From contig NZ_JBEPOK010000001.1 in the NCBI RefSeq assembly GCF_040546765.1, positions 5,208,001 to 5,272,000 on the forward strand: a stretch of 64,000 nucleotides of DNA, written 5' to 3'. The DNA is from Arthrobacter sp. OAP107. GTDB lineage: Bacteria > Actinomycetota > Actinomycetes > Actinomycetales > Micrococcaceae. A model generated the notes under the pieces. It searched no databases. It had not been told where the DNA came from and saw nothing but the letters and a program-made list of their open reading frames with translations. Shown here piece after piece: positions 13,601 through 22,623 of this stretch; within the stretch, counting starts at the first letter, position 1; every line of letters starts with the position of its first letter. Position numbers and translations under genes: made by a program.

Positions 13601-15537
13601 TGCGGACCGGAATCGCCACCGTCTGCCTCTCCGGCACACTGAAGGAAAAGATGCAGGCCTGCGCCATCGCGGGCTTCGACGGCATCGAGATCTTCGAGCA
13701 GGACCTGGTCACCTCCTCGCTCAGCCCTGAGGACGTCCGCAAGATGGCCGCAGACCTGGGCCTCACGCTGGACCTCTACCAGCCGTTCCGCGACTTCGAC
13801 AGCGTGACCGAGGACCTGCTCGCGGCCAACCTCCGCCGGGCCGAGGCCAAGTTCCGGCTCATGTCCCGGCTGGGGATGGACACCATCCTGGTCTGCACCA
13901 ACGTCGCCACCGCCACCGTCGATGACGACGACCTCCGCGCCGCGCAGCTCGCCGCCCTGGCGGACCTCGCCGGCGGGCACGGCGTCAAGGTCGCCTACGA
14001 GGCCCTCGCCTGGGGCAAGTACGTCAACGACTACGAGCACGCCCACCGCCTCGTGGAAATGGTGGACCACCCCAACCTCGGCACCTGCCTGGACTCCTTC
14101 CACATCCTCTCCCGGGACTGGGACACCGCGCCCATCGAGAACATCAATGCGGACAAGATCTTCTTCGTGCAGGTCGCCGACGCCCCCAAGCTCTCCATGG
14201 ACGTGCTCTCCTGGAGCCGGCACTACCGCGTCTTCCCGGGCGAGGGCCAGTTCGAGCTCGCCAAGTTCATGGGCCACGTGGTCCGCGCCGGCTACACCGG
14301 GCCGGTGTCGCTGGAGGTCTTCAACGACGTCTTCCGCCAGTCCGACGTCGAACGCACCGCCGTGGACGCGATGCGCTCGCTGATCTGGCTGGAGGAGCAG
14401 AGCGCCAAGTGGCTGGACACGAACGCGCCGGCCGCCAACGGAGGCACTGTTGCTGGTGGTCCTCCGGCCCCTGCCCGGCGTCGTTATGCCATGGAACTGG
14501 CCACCCTTCCCCAGGTGGCGGAACCCGCCGGCTTCAACTTCGCCGAGGTCAAGGCCGCGGACACCGGGGTACTGGAAAAGGTGCTCGGTCAGCTCGGCTT
14601 CGAGTTCAAGGGCCGCCACCGCACCAAGGACGTCCAGCTCTGGACCATGGGCCACGCCCGGGTGATCATCAACGAGCAGGCCCCCGAAGCGGCCGAGCCG
14701 GCCATCGCCGCCCTGGGGTTCGACGTCGATTCCCCGGTGATTGCCTCGGCCCGCGCCCAGCAGCTCAAAGCCCCCGTGGTTCCCCGCAAGAGCCAGGCCA
14801 ACGAGGAAGTGTTCCAGGGCTTCGCGGCCCCCGACTCCACCGAGATCTTCCTCTGCCAGGGCAACCCGGACGGGACGGCCGCCTGGACCGCTGAATTTGG
14901 GCAGGGGCGTGAGTTCGGTGAGGGGCTCGAGGTGCCCTCCGGCGCCCGGACCGCGGTGATCGACCATGTGAACCTGGCCCAGCCGTGGCAGCACTTCGAC
15001 GAGGCTGTCCTTTTCTACACGAGCGCCCTGGCGCTGGAGCCGCAGCCGTATGCAGAGGTCGCGAGCCCCAGCGGCCTGGTCCGGTCACAGGTCATGCAGA
15101 CCTCGGACCGGGACGTGCGCCTGGTGCTGAACCTGGCCCCGGTCGTCCAGCAGGACGGCGCGGGCTCCGGAACCGCCCCGCGGAAGACCTACCAGGAGCA
15201 CATCGCCTTCGCGGTGGACGACCTGGTGGCCACCGCCCGCGCGGCCCGGGACCGGGGACTGGCCTTCCTGCAGATCCCGGAGAACTACTACGAGGACCTG
15301 GACGCCCGCTTCGACCTCGACCCCGGCTTCCTGGCCACGCTCCGGGACCTCAACCTGCTGTACGACCGCGACGCCGACGGCGAGTTCCTGCACTTCTATA
15401 CGGCCACGGTGGGCAGCGTGTTCTTCGAAATGGTGGAACGCCGCGGCAACTATGACGGCTACGGTGCTCCCAATGCGCCGGTGCGCCACGCCGTCCAGTA
15501 CGACCACCTGCATGACCTGACCCAAACCACCCCCTGA
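13600..15537 (+). CDS. qsuB: 3-dehydroshikimate dehydratase, two-domain (QsuB type)
   Basis: This is a 645-residue fusion enzyme converting 3-dehydroshikimate to protocatechuate. The N-terminal half (about 1-275) is a xylose-isomerase-like TIM barrel with the metal ligands in VSLEVFND and LGTCLDSFHI. The C-terminal half (about 300-635) is a 4-hydroxyphenylpyruvate-dioxygenase-like vicinal oxygen chelate domain with DHVNLA, EHIAFAVDDL and FFEMVERRG. The layout and length match QsuB of Corynebacterium. It overlaps qsuD by one base and is followed 29 bases later by pcaH, so product and next enzyme are co-expressed. The C-terminal domain is needed structurally in characterised QsuB; its own catalysis is unproven. 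Confidence 0.92.
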   Translation: MRTGIATVCLSGTLKEKMQACAIAGFDGIEIFEQDLVTSSLSPEDVRKMAADLGLTLDLYQPFRDFDSVTEDLLAANLRRAEAKFRLMSRLGMDTILVCTNVATATVDDDDLRAAQLAALADLAGGHGVKVAYEALAWGKYVNDYEHAHRLVEMVDHPNLGTCLDSFHILSRDWDTAPIENINADKIFFVQVADAPKLSMDVLSWSRHYRVFPGEGQFELAKFMGHVVRAGYTGPVSLEVFNDVFRQSDVERTAVDAMRSLIWLEEQSAKWLDTNAPAANGGTVAGGPPAPARRRYAMELATLPQVAEPAGFNFAEVKAADTGVLEKVLGQLGFEFKGRHRTKDVQLWTMGHARVIINEQAPEAAEPAIAALGFDVDSPVIASARAQQLKAPVVPRKSQANEEVFQGFAAPDSTEIFLCQGNPDGTAAWTAEFGQGREFGEGLEVPSGARTAVIDHVNLAQPWQHFDEAVLFYTSALALEPQPYAEVASPSGLVRSQVMQTSDRDVRLVLNLAPVVQQDGAGSGTAPRKTYQEHIAFAVDDLVATARAARDRGLAFLQIPENYYEDLDARFDLDPGFLATLRDLNLLYDRDADGEFLHFYTATVGSVFFEMVERRGNYDGYGAPNAPVRHAVQYDHLHDLTQTTP

Positions 15538-15566
15538 TTCCAACCACAGATTGAAAGGAGGCTGCT

Positions 15567-16448
15567 GTGCCTGAAGACGTGAATCTCGCAACGTACAACG
15601 CCGACGCGCTGACCGAGGACCTGTCGGACGCGGTACCCGCAACCCCGGCAGCGAAGCCCCGCGTGGAAACCCAGCAGGATCTCACCGCGGAGATCAAGGC
15701 CCTCGGAGACGCCTATGCCAGAGCCCTGAAGGACGGTGCGGCGCCGGAAACCCAGCCGCGCCTGGACTTCCCGCCCTACCGCAGCAGCCTCCTGCGCCAC
15801 CCCACCAAGAGCCTGCACCACGCGGACCCGGAAACCATCGAGCTGTACTCCCCGGCGTTCGGCCACCAGGACGTCCACGAGCTGGAATCGGACCTAACCA
15901 TCCAGCACAACGGCGAACCGCTGGGTGAGCGGATCATTGTCCAGGGCAAGGTGCTCGACGGCGACGGCCGGCCGGTTGCCGGCCAGCTCGTGGAGATCTG
16001 GCAGGCCAACTCCTCCGGCCGCTACATCCACAAGCGCGACCAGCACCCGGCGCCGCTGGACCCCAACTTCACCGGCGTGGGCCGCTGCATCACCGGTCCG
16101 GACGGCTCCTACCGCTTCGTCACCATCAAGCCCGGCGCCTACCCGTGGAAGAACCACCTCAACGCCTGGCGTCCCGCGCACATCCACTTCTCGCTGTTCG
16201 GCACCGAGTTCACGCAGCGCATCGTCACCCAGATGTACTTCCCGGGAGACCAGCTCTTCCCGCTGGACCCGATCTACCAGTCGATCGTGGACCAGGATGC
16301 GCGCGACCGCCTCGTGGCCACTTACGACCACAGCCTGACCCAGCCGGAATGGGCACTGGGCTACAACTGGGACATCGTCCTGACGGGTTCTAAGCGGACC
16401 TGGACCGAGAACGAGGCGCTGGGCGCGGAAGGCGACGATCATGAGTAA
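15567..16448 (+). CDS. pcaH: Protocatechuate 3,4-dioxygenase, beta subunit
   Basis: This is the 293-residue iron-binding beta subunit of protocatechuate 3,4-dioxygenase, which cleaves protocatechuate to 3-carboxy-cis,cis-muconate. The intradiol signature is clear: VDG.GRPVAGQLVEIWQAN, the Tyr in GRYIHKRD, the Tyr in GAYPWKN, and the two His in WRPAHIHFS that bind Fe(III). About 60 residues precede the usual N-terminus. The GTG start has AAAGGAGG 5 bases upstream. It overlaps pcaG by 8 bases. Confidence 0.95.
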   Translation: MPEDVNLATYNADALTEDLSDAVPATPAAKPRVETQQDLTAEIKALGDAYARALKDGAAPETQPRLDFPPYRSSLLRHPTKSLHHADPETIELYSPAFGHQDVHELESDLTIQHNGEPLGERIIVQGKVLDGDGRPVAGQLVEIWQANSSGRYIHKRDQHPAPLDPNFTGVGRCITGPDGSYRFVTIKPGAYPWKNHLNAWRPAHIHFSLFGTEFTQRIVTQMYFPGDQLFPLDPIYQSIVDQDARDRLVATYDHSLTQPEWALGYNWDIVLTGSKRTWTENEALGAEGDDHE

Positions 16449-17031
16449 CTCCACCAAGCTTGTTCCCACCCCGGGCCAGACGGTGGGCCCGTTCTACGGC
16501 TACGCCCTGCCCTACAACAAGGACCGCGAGCTGCTGGCCCCCGGATCCCCGGGCTCCATCCGCCTCCAGGGCACCGTCTACGACGGCGCCGGGCACCCGA
16601 TTCCGGACGCCATCCTCGAAATCTGGCAGCCGGATGCCGAGGGCAACATCGTGCACCGGACCGGTTCGCTGGTCCGCGACGGCTACACGTTCACCGGCTT
16701 CGGCCGCAGCGCCGTCGGCAACACCGGCGTCTACACCTTCACCACGGTGAACCCCGGGCCCACCGAACCCGGAGCCGCTGCCTTCATCTCCGTCGCGGTC
16801 TTTGCCCGCGGCCTGATGAACCGCCTCTTCACCCGCATTTACCTGCCGGAGAACGAGGAGGCGCTGGCGAATGACCCGCTGCTGTCCTCGCTGGACCCCG
16901 AACGCCGCAAGACGCTGATCGCACGCCGCGACGCCGATGGCGGGCTCACCTGGGACATCCGCCTGCAGGGCGAGGACGAAACCGTCTTCCTCGACTTCGA
17001 GGGAACCGGAACCGGGGGCGCCGCAAAGTGA
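16441..17031 (+). CDS. pcaG: Protocatechuate 3,4-dioxygenase, alpha subunit
   Basis: This is the 196-residue alpha subunit that pairs with PcaH in the (alpha-beta)n dioxygenase. It has the characteristic start TPGQTVGPFYGYAL, the intradiol core GHPIPDAILEIWQPD, TGFGRSAV and FARGLMNRLFTRIYLP. It lacks the His pair that binds iron, as expected of alpha subunits. It overlaps pcaH at its start and pcaB at its end (GTGA), so the whole run is translationally coupled. Confidence 0.95.
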   Translation: MSNSTKLVPTPGQTVGPFYGYALPYNKDRELLAPGSPGSIRLQGTVYDGAGHPIPDAILEIWQPDAEGNIVHRTGSLVRDGYTFTGFGRSAVGNTGVYTFTTVNPGPTEPGAAAFISVAVFARGLMNRLFTRIYLPENEEALANDPLLSSLDPERRKTLIARRDADGGLTWDIRLQGEDETVFLDFEGTGTGGAAK

Positions 17032-18578
17032 CCGGCTTCCAGGCAGCGGGCGCCGGCGGGCTTCACAGCGTCGAGGGGCTTCACAGTGCCGCCGCGCTCG
17101 GCGACGCCGGACTGCTCAGCCCTGTGTCGGCGTCGCCGCTCGTGGCGGCCCTGACCGGTGACCGGGCCGTCCTCGCGGCGATTCTCGCCGTCGAGGCCGG
17201 CTGGGCCGCCGTGCTGGAGCACCATGACCTCGCTCCCGCCGGGTCCGCTGCCGTGGTGGCCCACGCCGCCGACGCCTCCCGGTACGATCTTGCCGATATC
17301 GCCAGGCGCGCCCAGGGCGGCGGAAACCCGGTGATCCCGCTGCTGGCGGACCTCCGGGCCCAGGTTAAGGCGCTGGACACTGCCAGCGCCGGTGCGGGTG
17401 CCGCCAAGGCAGTGCACACCTCGCTGACCAGCCAGGACGTTTTGGACACGGCGCTGATGCTGATGGCGCGCAACACCGTCGCGGCGCTGCTCGCCGACGT
17501 GAAAGGCGCGACGGCTGCGCTCGCCCGGCTGGCGGGACAGCATGCGGACACGCTGTGTGTCGGCAGGAGCCTGACCCAGCACTCGCTGCCGTTCACGTTC
17601 GGGCTTCGGGCGGCGCAGTGGTTCTCCGGCCTGGCTGCTGCGGCACGCCGGCTTGAGTCGCTGGAGCTGCCGGTGCAGTTCGGCGGCGCGGCGGGTACGC
17701 TCGCCGCGGGCACTGTGCTCACCTCCAAGGCAGGGCTGACGTCCGGTTCTGCCACGGACCCCTTTGCACTCTCCGACGCGCTGGCCGCCCAGCTGGGCCT
17801 CGCCACCGCACCCGCGCCGTGGCACACCAACCGGCTCGCCGTGACGTCGCTCGGCGACGCGGTCGCCTCCGTGGTGGATGCCCTCGGCAAGATCGCTGCG
17901 GATGTCCTGTTCCTGAGCCGTCCCGAGGTGGCCGAAGTCGCCGAACCGCGCGCCCCTGGACGCGGAGTTTCCTCGGCGATGCCGCAGAAGCAGAACCCTG
18001 TGCTGTCTGTGCTGGTCCGCAGCGCCGCCCTGCAGGTGCCCGGCCTCGCTGCGCAGCTGCACCTTGCCGCGGCCACCTTCAACGACGAGCGTCCCGACGG
18101 TGCGTGGCACACCGAGTGGCCGGCCCTGCGCCAGCTGCTCGCCCTGGCTCTCGGCGCCGCCGGCCACGTGCGGGAACTCGCGGAAGGGCTGCAGGTCTTC
18201 CCCGACGGCATGCGGCGGAACCTGGACCTGTCCGGCCCGCTGCTGCTCAGCGAAGGCGTCTCCGCTGCGGTGGCACCGCTTCTTCCCGCTGACGGACAGG
18301 GCACCCCCGAAGCCGGCCTGGACGGGAAGCAGCAGCTGCAGGCCGTTGTCGACAAGACGCTGCAGGCCCCGCCGGCCGAACAGGCCGCCACCTACCGCCG
18401 GCTGCTGCGCGAGGCCGTCCCCGCGGACAGGCTCTCCGACGCCCAGCTGGAGGAGCTGCTCGACCCCGCCAGCTACCTCGGACAGGCAGCAGAGATCTCG
18501 CGGCGGATCCTGGCGGCTTTCCCGGATTTTGCGCCCACTTCAACCGAACCAGACGGAAACGGAGATTCCCGTGGCTAA
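17028..18578 (+). CDS. pcaB: 3-carboxy-cis,cis-muconate cycloisomerase
   Basis: This is a 516-residue member of the fumarase/aspartase superfamily that lactonises 3-carboxymuconate to 4-carboxymuconolactone. The family signature GVSSAMPQKQNP lies at about residues 308-319, with TSLTSQDVLDTA and FNDERPDGAWH as further active-site segments. It is longer than the roughly 450-residue proteobacterial enzymes, with extra sequence in an Ala-rich N-terminus and the C-terminal part. The GTG start overlaps the pcaG stop by 4 bases. Confidence 0.93.
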   Translation: MTGFQAAGAGGLHSVEGLHSAAALGDAGLLSPVSASPLVAALTGDRAVLAAILAVEAGWAAVLEHHDLAPAGSAAVVAHAADASRYDLADIARRAQGGGNPVIPLLADLRAQVKALDTASAGAGAAKAVHTSLTSQDVLDTALMLMARNTVAALLADVKGATAALARLAGQHADTLCVGRSLTQHSLPFTFGLRAAQWFSGLAAAARRLESLELPVQFGGAAGTLAAGTVLTSKAGLTSGSATDPFALSDALAAQLGLATAPAPWHTNRLAVTSLGDAVASVVDALGKIAADVLFLSRPEVAEVAEPRAPGRGVSSAMPQKQNPVLSVLVRSAALQVPGLAAQLHLAAATFNDERPDGAWHTEWPALRQLLALALGAAGHVRELAEGLQVFPDGMRRNLDLSGPLLLSEGVSAAVAPLLPADGQGTPEAGLDGKQQLQAVVDKTLQAPPAEQAATYRRLLREAVPADRLSDAQLEELLDPASYLGQAAEISRRILAAFPDFAPTSTEPDGNGDSRG

Positions 18579-19389
18579 ACCAGCAGTGAAGGCAGTGCTG
18601 CTTTCCCCCCAGCGCGCTCTGGGGGACAAACCGCTCCTGATCGTCGGGCCGTCGCTCGGCACGTCCTCGGTGCTGTGGACCCAGGCCGGCTCCCTCCTGG
18701 GCAACGATTACGACGTCGTCGCCTGGGACCTGCCCGGCCACGGAGTCTCACCCGCCGCCAGCGAAACGTTCAGCGTTGCAGACCTGGCGGACGCCGTCGT
18801 CGAACTTGTCGACTCGATCGCCCCCGGCGAGAAGTTCCACTACGCCGGAGTGTCCCTTGGCGGGGCTACCGGCCTGCAGCTGGGCATCAAGCACGGTGAC
18901 CGGCTTAAGAGCCTCTCCGTGCAGTGCTCCGGTGCCAAGATCGGCACCCCCGAGGGCTGGCTGGAACGCGCCGAGACCGTGCGCAGCCAGGGCACCCCGG
19001 TGATGATCCAGGGCTCGGCCGAACGCTGGTTTGCGCCCGGGTTCATGGACCGCGAACCCGATGTCAGCAGCCGGCTCCTGCATTCCCTGCGTGACTCGGA
19101 GCGTTTCAGCTATGCCTTCTGCTGCGAGGCCCTGGCCGGCTTCGACGTGCGCGAGCAGCTCGGCAGCATCAGCGTCCCGACGCAGGCCGTGGCCGGCGCG
19201 CACGACGCTGTTGCGCCGCCGTCGTTCGCCGAAGAGGTGGCTGCCGGGATCACCGCCGGCGGCGGCACCGCGTCAGCAGTCACGCTCGAGGGCGTGGCGC
19301 ACCTGGCGCCCGCCGAGGCGCCGGCCCACGTGGCCGAGCTGATGCGGAGCCTCATTTCCTGGGCCGAAACCCGAGGAGGAAGGAAATGA
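18571..19389 (+). CDS. pcaD: 3-oxoadipate enol-lactonase
   Basis: This is a 272-residue alpha/beta hydrolase that opens 3-oxoadipate enol-lactone to 3-oxoadipate. The nucleophile elbow is GVSLGG, with an oxyanion region LIVGPSLGTSS, the acid probably in AGAHDAVAPP, and the His in GVAHLAPAE. The GTG start at 18571 has GGAG 7 bases upstream and overlaps pcaB by 8 bases. Here pcaD and pcaC are separate genes, whereas many actinobacteria fuse them as pcaL. It overlaps pcaC through ATGA. Confidence 0.93.
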   Translation: MAKPAVKAVLLSPQRALGDKPLLIVGPSLGTSSVLWTQAGSLLGNDYDVVAWDLPGHGVSPAASETFSVADLADAVVELVDSIAPGEKFHYAGVSLGGATGLQLGIKHGDRLKSLSVQCSGAKIGTPEGWLERAETVRSQGTPVMIQGSAERWFAPGFMDREPDVSSRLLHSLRDSERFSYAFCCEALAGFDVREQLGSISVPTQAVAGAHDAVAPPSFAEEVAAGITAGGGTASAVTLEGVAHLAPAEAPAHVAELMRSLISWAETRGGRK

Positions 19390-19883
19390 GCGGCGCCGAA
19401 GCTACTGGTACCGAAACGGCCGGAGCCCGGCGCAACGGCGTGGTTCAGCCGGATGCCACCAGCCAGGAGATTTACGACGGCGGCATGGTGGTTCGTCGCG
19501 AAGTGCTCGGCGATGCGCATGTGGACCGGGCCAACGCCAAGAAGGACGCCTTCACCGAGGACTTCCAGGACATGATCACCCGCATCGCGTGGGGCGGGAT
19601 CTGGACCCGTCCGGGCCTGCCGCGCCAGATGCGCTCCGCCGTCACCATCACCGCCATGGTGGCGCACGGGCACTGGGAAGAACTGGCCATGCACATCCGC
19701 GCGGCCATCACCAACGGACTAAGCAGGGACGAGATCAAGGAGATCCTGCTGCAGACCGCCATCTACTGCGGAGTTCCCTCCGCCAACACCGCCTTCAAGA
19801 CCGCCCAGCAGGTGTTCCATGAAATGGACAACGCAGCATTGGACAGCGCCGGGCCCGGCAACACCCCCACCCCACCCAACTAG
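19386..19883 (+). CDS. pcaC: 4-carboxymuconolactone decarboxylase
   Basis: This is a 165-residue AhpD-fold decarboxylase turning 4-carboxymuconolactone into 3-oxoadipate enol-lactone. It has the usual REVLGDAHVDRA, FQDMITRIAWGGIW, LPRQMRSAVTI and a C-terminal EIKEILLQTAIYCGVPSANTAF block. The first 25 residues are a polar extension. It ends the tightly coupled qsuD-qsuB-pcaHGBDC run; the next gene, pcaF, starts after a 78-base gap with inverted repeats. Confidence 0.94.
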   Translation: MSGAEATGTETAGARRNGVVQPDATSQEIYDGGMVVRREVLGDAHVDRANAKKDAFTEDFQDMITRIAWGGIWTRPGLPRQMRSAVTITAMVAHGHWEELAMHIRAAITNGLSRDEIKEILLQTAIYCGVPSANTAFKTAQQVFHEMDNAALDSAGPGNTPTPPN

Positions 19884-19894
19884 CTCGCACTAGT

Positions 19895-19938
19895 TGTCGT
19901 TTTGACCCCTCAAAACGACATCAACTGCCAGCCAGTTG
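19895..19938. promoter_or_regulatory. Two inverted repeats between pcaC and pcaF
   Basis: An 11-base perfect inverted repeat (TGTCGTTTTGA, 19895-19905, with 19910-19920, loop CCCC) is followed at once by CAACTG (19922-19927) pairing with CAGTTG (19933-19938). This may be an operator or attenuator for pcaFIJ, an mRNA-processing hairpin, or a dispersed palindromic repeat. Confidence 0.45.
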
Positions 19939-19961
19939 GGCCCAGACAATTCGAGGAATTC

Positions 19962-21179
19962 ATGAATCAGGCTTTTGTTTACGATGCCGTACGCACGCCG
20001 TTCGGTAAGTTCGGCTCCGGTCTCGCTGGGGTCCGTCCCGATGATCTTGCCGCGCATGTGATTGGTGAGTCCGTTCGCCGGGCGCCGCGGTTGGATGTTG
20101 AGCGGATTGATGAGGTGGTGTTCGGCAACGCCAACGGCGCGGGCGAGGAGAACCGCAACATTGCCCGGATGGGCACGCTGCTGGCCGGGCTGCCGGTCTC
20201 GATCCCGGGGACGACGGTGAACAGGCTCTGCGGTTCGTCGCTGGACGCGGCGATCATCGCGTCCCGGCAGATCAACGCCGGCGACGCCGACCTGGTCCTG
20301 GTGGGCGGGGCGGAGTCGATGTCGCGGGCCCCGTGGGTGCTGCCCAAGACGGAGAAGCCGTACCCGGCCGGGGACATGACGCTGGCGTCCACCACGCTGG
20401 GCTGGCGCCTGGTGAACAAGGCGATGCCCAAGGAGTGGACCATCTCCCTGGGTGAGGCCACCGAGCGTTTGCGTGAAAAGTACGGGGTGACCCGGGAAGC
20501 GCAGGACGAGTTCGCCGCGGCTTCGCACAACCTCTCCGCGGCGGCGTGGGACGAGGGGTTCTACGACAACCTGGTGGCCCCGGTTCCGGGCACGGACCTG
20601 GTCCGTGATGAGGGCATCCGCCCGGGGTCGTCGGCGGAGAAGCTGGCCGGGCTGAAGACGGTGTTCCGGCCTGAAGCTGCTGGCGTTGAGGGCGGCACAG
20701 TCACCGCCGGGAACGCCTCGCCGCTGTCCGACGGCGCGTCCGCGGCGTGGATCGGGTCCGAGACCGCTTCCTCGATCCTGGGCCTGGAACCTTTGGCCCG
20801 CATCGCCGGGCGCGGTGCGCACGGCAACGACCCGCAGTTCTTCGGGTTCGCCCCGGTGGAGGCGGCGAACAAGGCCCTGGAGAAGGCGGGCATCGGCTGG
20901 GACCAGGTGGGCGCCGTCGAACTTAACGAAGCGTTCGCCGCGCAGTCCCTGGCGTGCATCAACGCCTGGGGCATCGACCCAGCAATCGTGAACCGCCACG
21001 GCGGCGCGATCGCGATGGGCCACCCGCTGGGTGCGTCCGGCACCCGGATCCTGGGCACCCTCGCCCGGTCCCTGCAGGCCTCCGGGCAGCGCTGGGGTGT
21101 CGCAGCGATCTGCATCGGCGTCGGCCAGGGCCTGGCCGTCGTGCTCGAAAACGTGGCTGCTACTAATGGAAAGGCGTAG
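19962..21179 (+). CDS. pcaF: 3-oxoadipyl-CoA thiolase
   Basis: This is a 405-residue thiolase of the final beta-ketoadipate step, splitting 3-oxoadipyl-CoA into succinyl-CoA and acetyl-CoA. The acyl-accepting Cys90 lies in NRLCGSSLDA, the general-base region is GGAIAMGHPLGASGTR, and a second Cys lies near the end in AAICIGVGQG. GAGGAA precedes ATG 19962, so the longer frame from 19902 is not used. It is followed 3 bases later by pcaI. Confidence 0.93.
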   Translation: MNQAFVYDAVRTPFGKFGSGLAGVRPDDLAAHVIGESVRRAPRLDVERIDEVVFGNANGAGEENRNIARMGTLLAGLPVSIPGTTVNRLCGSSLDAAIIASRQINAGDADLVLVGGAESMSRAPWVLPKTEKPYPAGDMTLASTTLGWRLVNKAMPKEWTISLGEATERLREKYGVTREAQDEFAAASHNLSAAAWDEGFYDNLVAPVPGTDLVRDEGIRPGSSAEKLAGLKTVFRPEAAGVEGGTVTAGNASPLSDGASAAWIGSETASSILGLEPLARIAGRGAHGNDPQFFGFAPVEAANKALEKAGIGWDQVGAVELNEAFAAQSLACINAWGIDPAIVNRHGGAIAMGHPLGASGTRILGTLARSLQASGQRWGVAAICIGVGQGLAVVLENVAATNGKA

Positions 21180-21182
21180 GCG

Positions 21183-21881
21183 ATGCTGAATTTCGTTGAC
21201 ACGGCCGGGGCGGCCGTCTCGGCCGTGAGGGACGGTTCCACCGTGATGATCGGCGGGTTCGGCAACGCCGGCCAGCCGTTCGAACTGATCGACGCGCTGC
21301 TGGAGTCCGGGGCCACGGACCTGACCGTGGTGAACAACAACGCCGGCCAGGGCGACCAGGGCCTGGCGCTGCTGATCAAGGAAGGCCGGGTGAAGAAGAT
21401 GATCTGCTCCTTCCCTCGGCAGTCCGACTCCTGGCACTTCGACGCCAAGTACAAGGCCGGGCAGATCGAACTGGAGCTGGTGCCGCAGGGCAACCTGGCC
21501 GAGCGGATCCGCGCGGCCGGGGCCGGGATCGGCGGGTTCTTCACCCCCACCGGGTACGGCACCATGCTGGCCGAGGGCAAGGAAACCCGCATCATCGACG
21601 GCCGCGGCCAGGTGTTCGAAACACCGATCCACGCCGACGTGGCGCTGATCAAGGCGCTGAAGGCCGACCGTGTCGGGAACCTGGTCTACCGCAAGACGGC
21701 CCGGAACTTCGGTCCGATCATGGCCGCCGCCGCGAAATACACGATCGTGCAGGTCTCCGAGATCGTGCCCACCGGTGCGCTGGACCCGGAGAACGTCGTG
21801 ACCCCCGGCATTTACGTCAACAGCATCGTCCGTATTGAGTCCAGCGGTGCCGCCGCCGGCACCGCAGAACAGGTGGCCTGA
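21183..21881 (+). CDS. pcaI: 3-oxoadipate CoA-transferase, subunit A
   Basis: This is the 232-residue alpha subunit of the succinyl-CoA:3-oxoadipate CoA-transferase. It shows the family-I signature VMIGGFGNAGQPFELIDAL, NNNAGQGDQGLALL, GFFTPTGYGT and the ALIKALKADRVGNLVYRKTARNF segment split here for length. It forms a heterodimer pair with the product of pcaJ, which begins one base after its stop. Confidence 0.93.
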   Translation: MLNFVDTAGAAVSAVRDGSTVMIGGFGNAGQPFELIDALLESGATDLTVVNNNAGQGDQGLALLIKEGRVKKMICSFPRQSDSWHFDAKYKAGQIELELVPQGNLAERIRAAGAGIGGFFTPTGYGTMLAEGKETRIIDGRGQVFETPIHADVALIKALKADRVGNLVYRKTARNFGPIMAAAAKYTIVQVSEIVPTGALDPENVVTPGIYVNSIVRIESSGAAAGTAEQVA

Positions 21882-21882
21882 G

Positions 21883-22566
21883 ATGAGCCTTGTCGAAACG
21901 TCCATCCAGACGTCCGAAACCCCGCTGGGCCGGGACGACCTCGCCCGCCTCGTGGCCCGCGACATCGCCCCCGGTTCCTTCGTGAACCTGGGCATCGGCC
22001 AGCCCACCCTGGTCTCGAACTACCTCGTGCCCGAGCAGAACATCACGCTCCACACCGAGAACGGCATGCTCGGCATGGGCCCGGTCGCCGATGGGGACCA
22101 GATCGATGAGGACCTCATCAACGCCGGCAAGATCCCCGTCACCGAACTCCCCGGGGCGTCCTACTTCCACCACGCCGACTCGTTCGCGATCATGCGCGGC
22201 GGGCACCTGGACATCTGCGTCCTGGGCGCGTTCCAGGTCTCCGCGACCGGTGACCTCGCCAACTGGCACACCGGGGCTCCCGACGCGATCCCGGCCGTGG
22301 GCGGCGCGATGGACCTGGCCACCGGTGCCAAGGACGTGTTCGTGATGATGACACTCCTGACCCGCGAAGGCGCCTCCAAGATCGTGGAATCCTGCACCTA
22401 CCCGCTCACCGGCGTCGGCTGCGTCACCCGCGTCTACACCGACAAGGCCGTGTTCCTCACCGGGCCCGACGGTGTGAAGGTCCGCGAAACCTTCGGCTGC
22501 ACCCTCGAAGAACTCCAGGCCCTGGTCCCCGTCCCCCTCACAGCAGCCCCCGCCGTCGAGCAGTAA
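21883..22566 (+). CDS. pcaJ: 3-oxoadipate CoA-transferase, subunit B
   Basis: This is the 227-residue beta subunit, carrying the catalytic glutamate in TLHTENGMLGMG (about residues 48-58). FVNLGIGQPTLVSNY and GGAMDLATGAKDVFV are typical CoA-transferase blocks. Start ATG 21883 lies one base after pcaI. It completes the conversion of 3-oxoadipate to its CoA ester and is followed by the pcaR-like gene after 56 bases. Confidence 0.93.
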   Translation: MSLVETSIQTSETPLGRDDLARLVARDIAPGSFVNLGIGQPTLVSNYLVPEQNITLHTENGMLGMGPVADGDQIDEDLINAGKIPVTELPGASYFHHADSFAIMRGGHLDICVLGAFQVSATGDLANWHTGAPDAIPAVGGAMDLATGAKDVFVMMTLLTREGASKIVESCTYPLTGVGCVTRVYTDKAVFLTGPDGVKVRETFGCTLEELQALVPVPLTAAPAVEQ

Positions 22567-22609
22567 CCCGCGCTTCGGGCGGGTCCGGAAGTGTCCGTTC
22601 GCGCCGATT

Positions 22610-22623
22610 AGGATTGGTAACCA
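22610..22623 (+). promoter_or_regulatory. Possible leaderless promoter of the pcaR-like gene
   Basis: A TTAGGAT box ends about 9 bases before the ATG at 22623, close enough for a -10 element whose transcript would begin at or near the start codon. The upstream Shine-Dalgarno match is poor. Confidence 0.35.

Noticed and set aside
13411..14994. 527-residue minus-strand frame over qsuB
   Set aside because: Shadow of the QsuB coding strand; composition follows the third-position GC bias and it has no motifs.
19890..22007. 705-residue minus-strand frame over pcaF and pcaI
   Set aside because: It is Arg/Gly/Pro-rich without domain features and opposes clear thiolase and CoA-transferase genes; a high-GC shadow frame.
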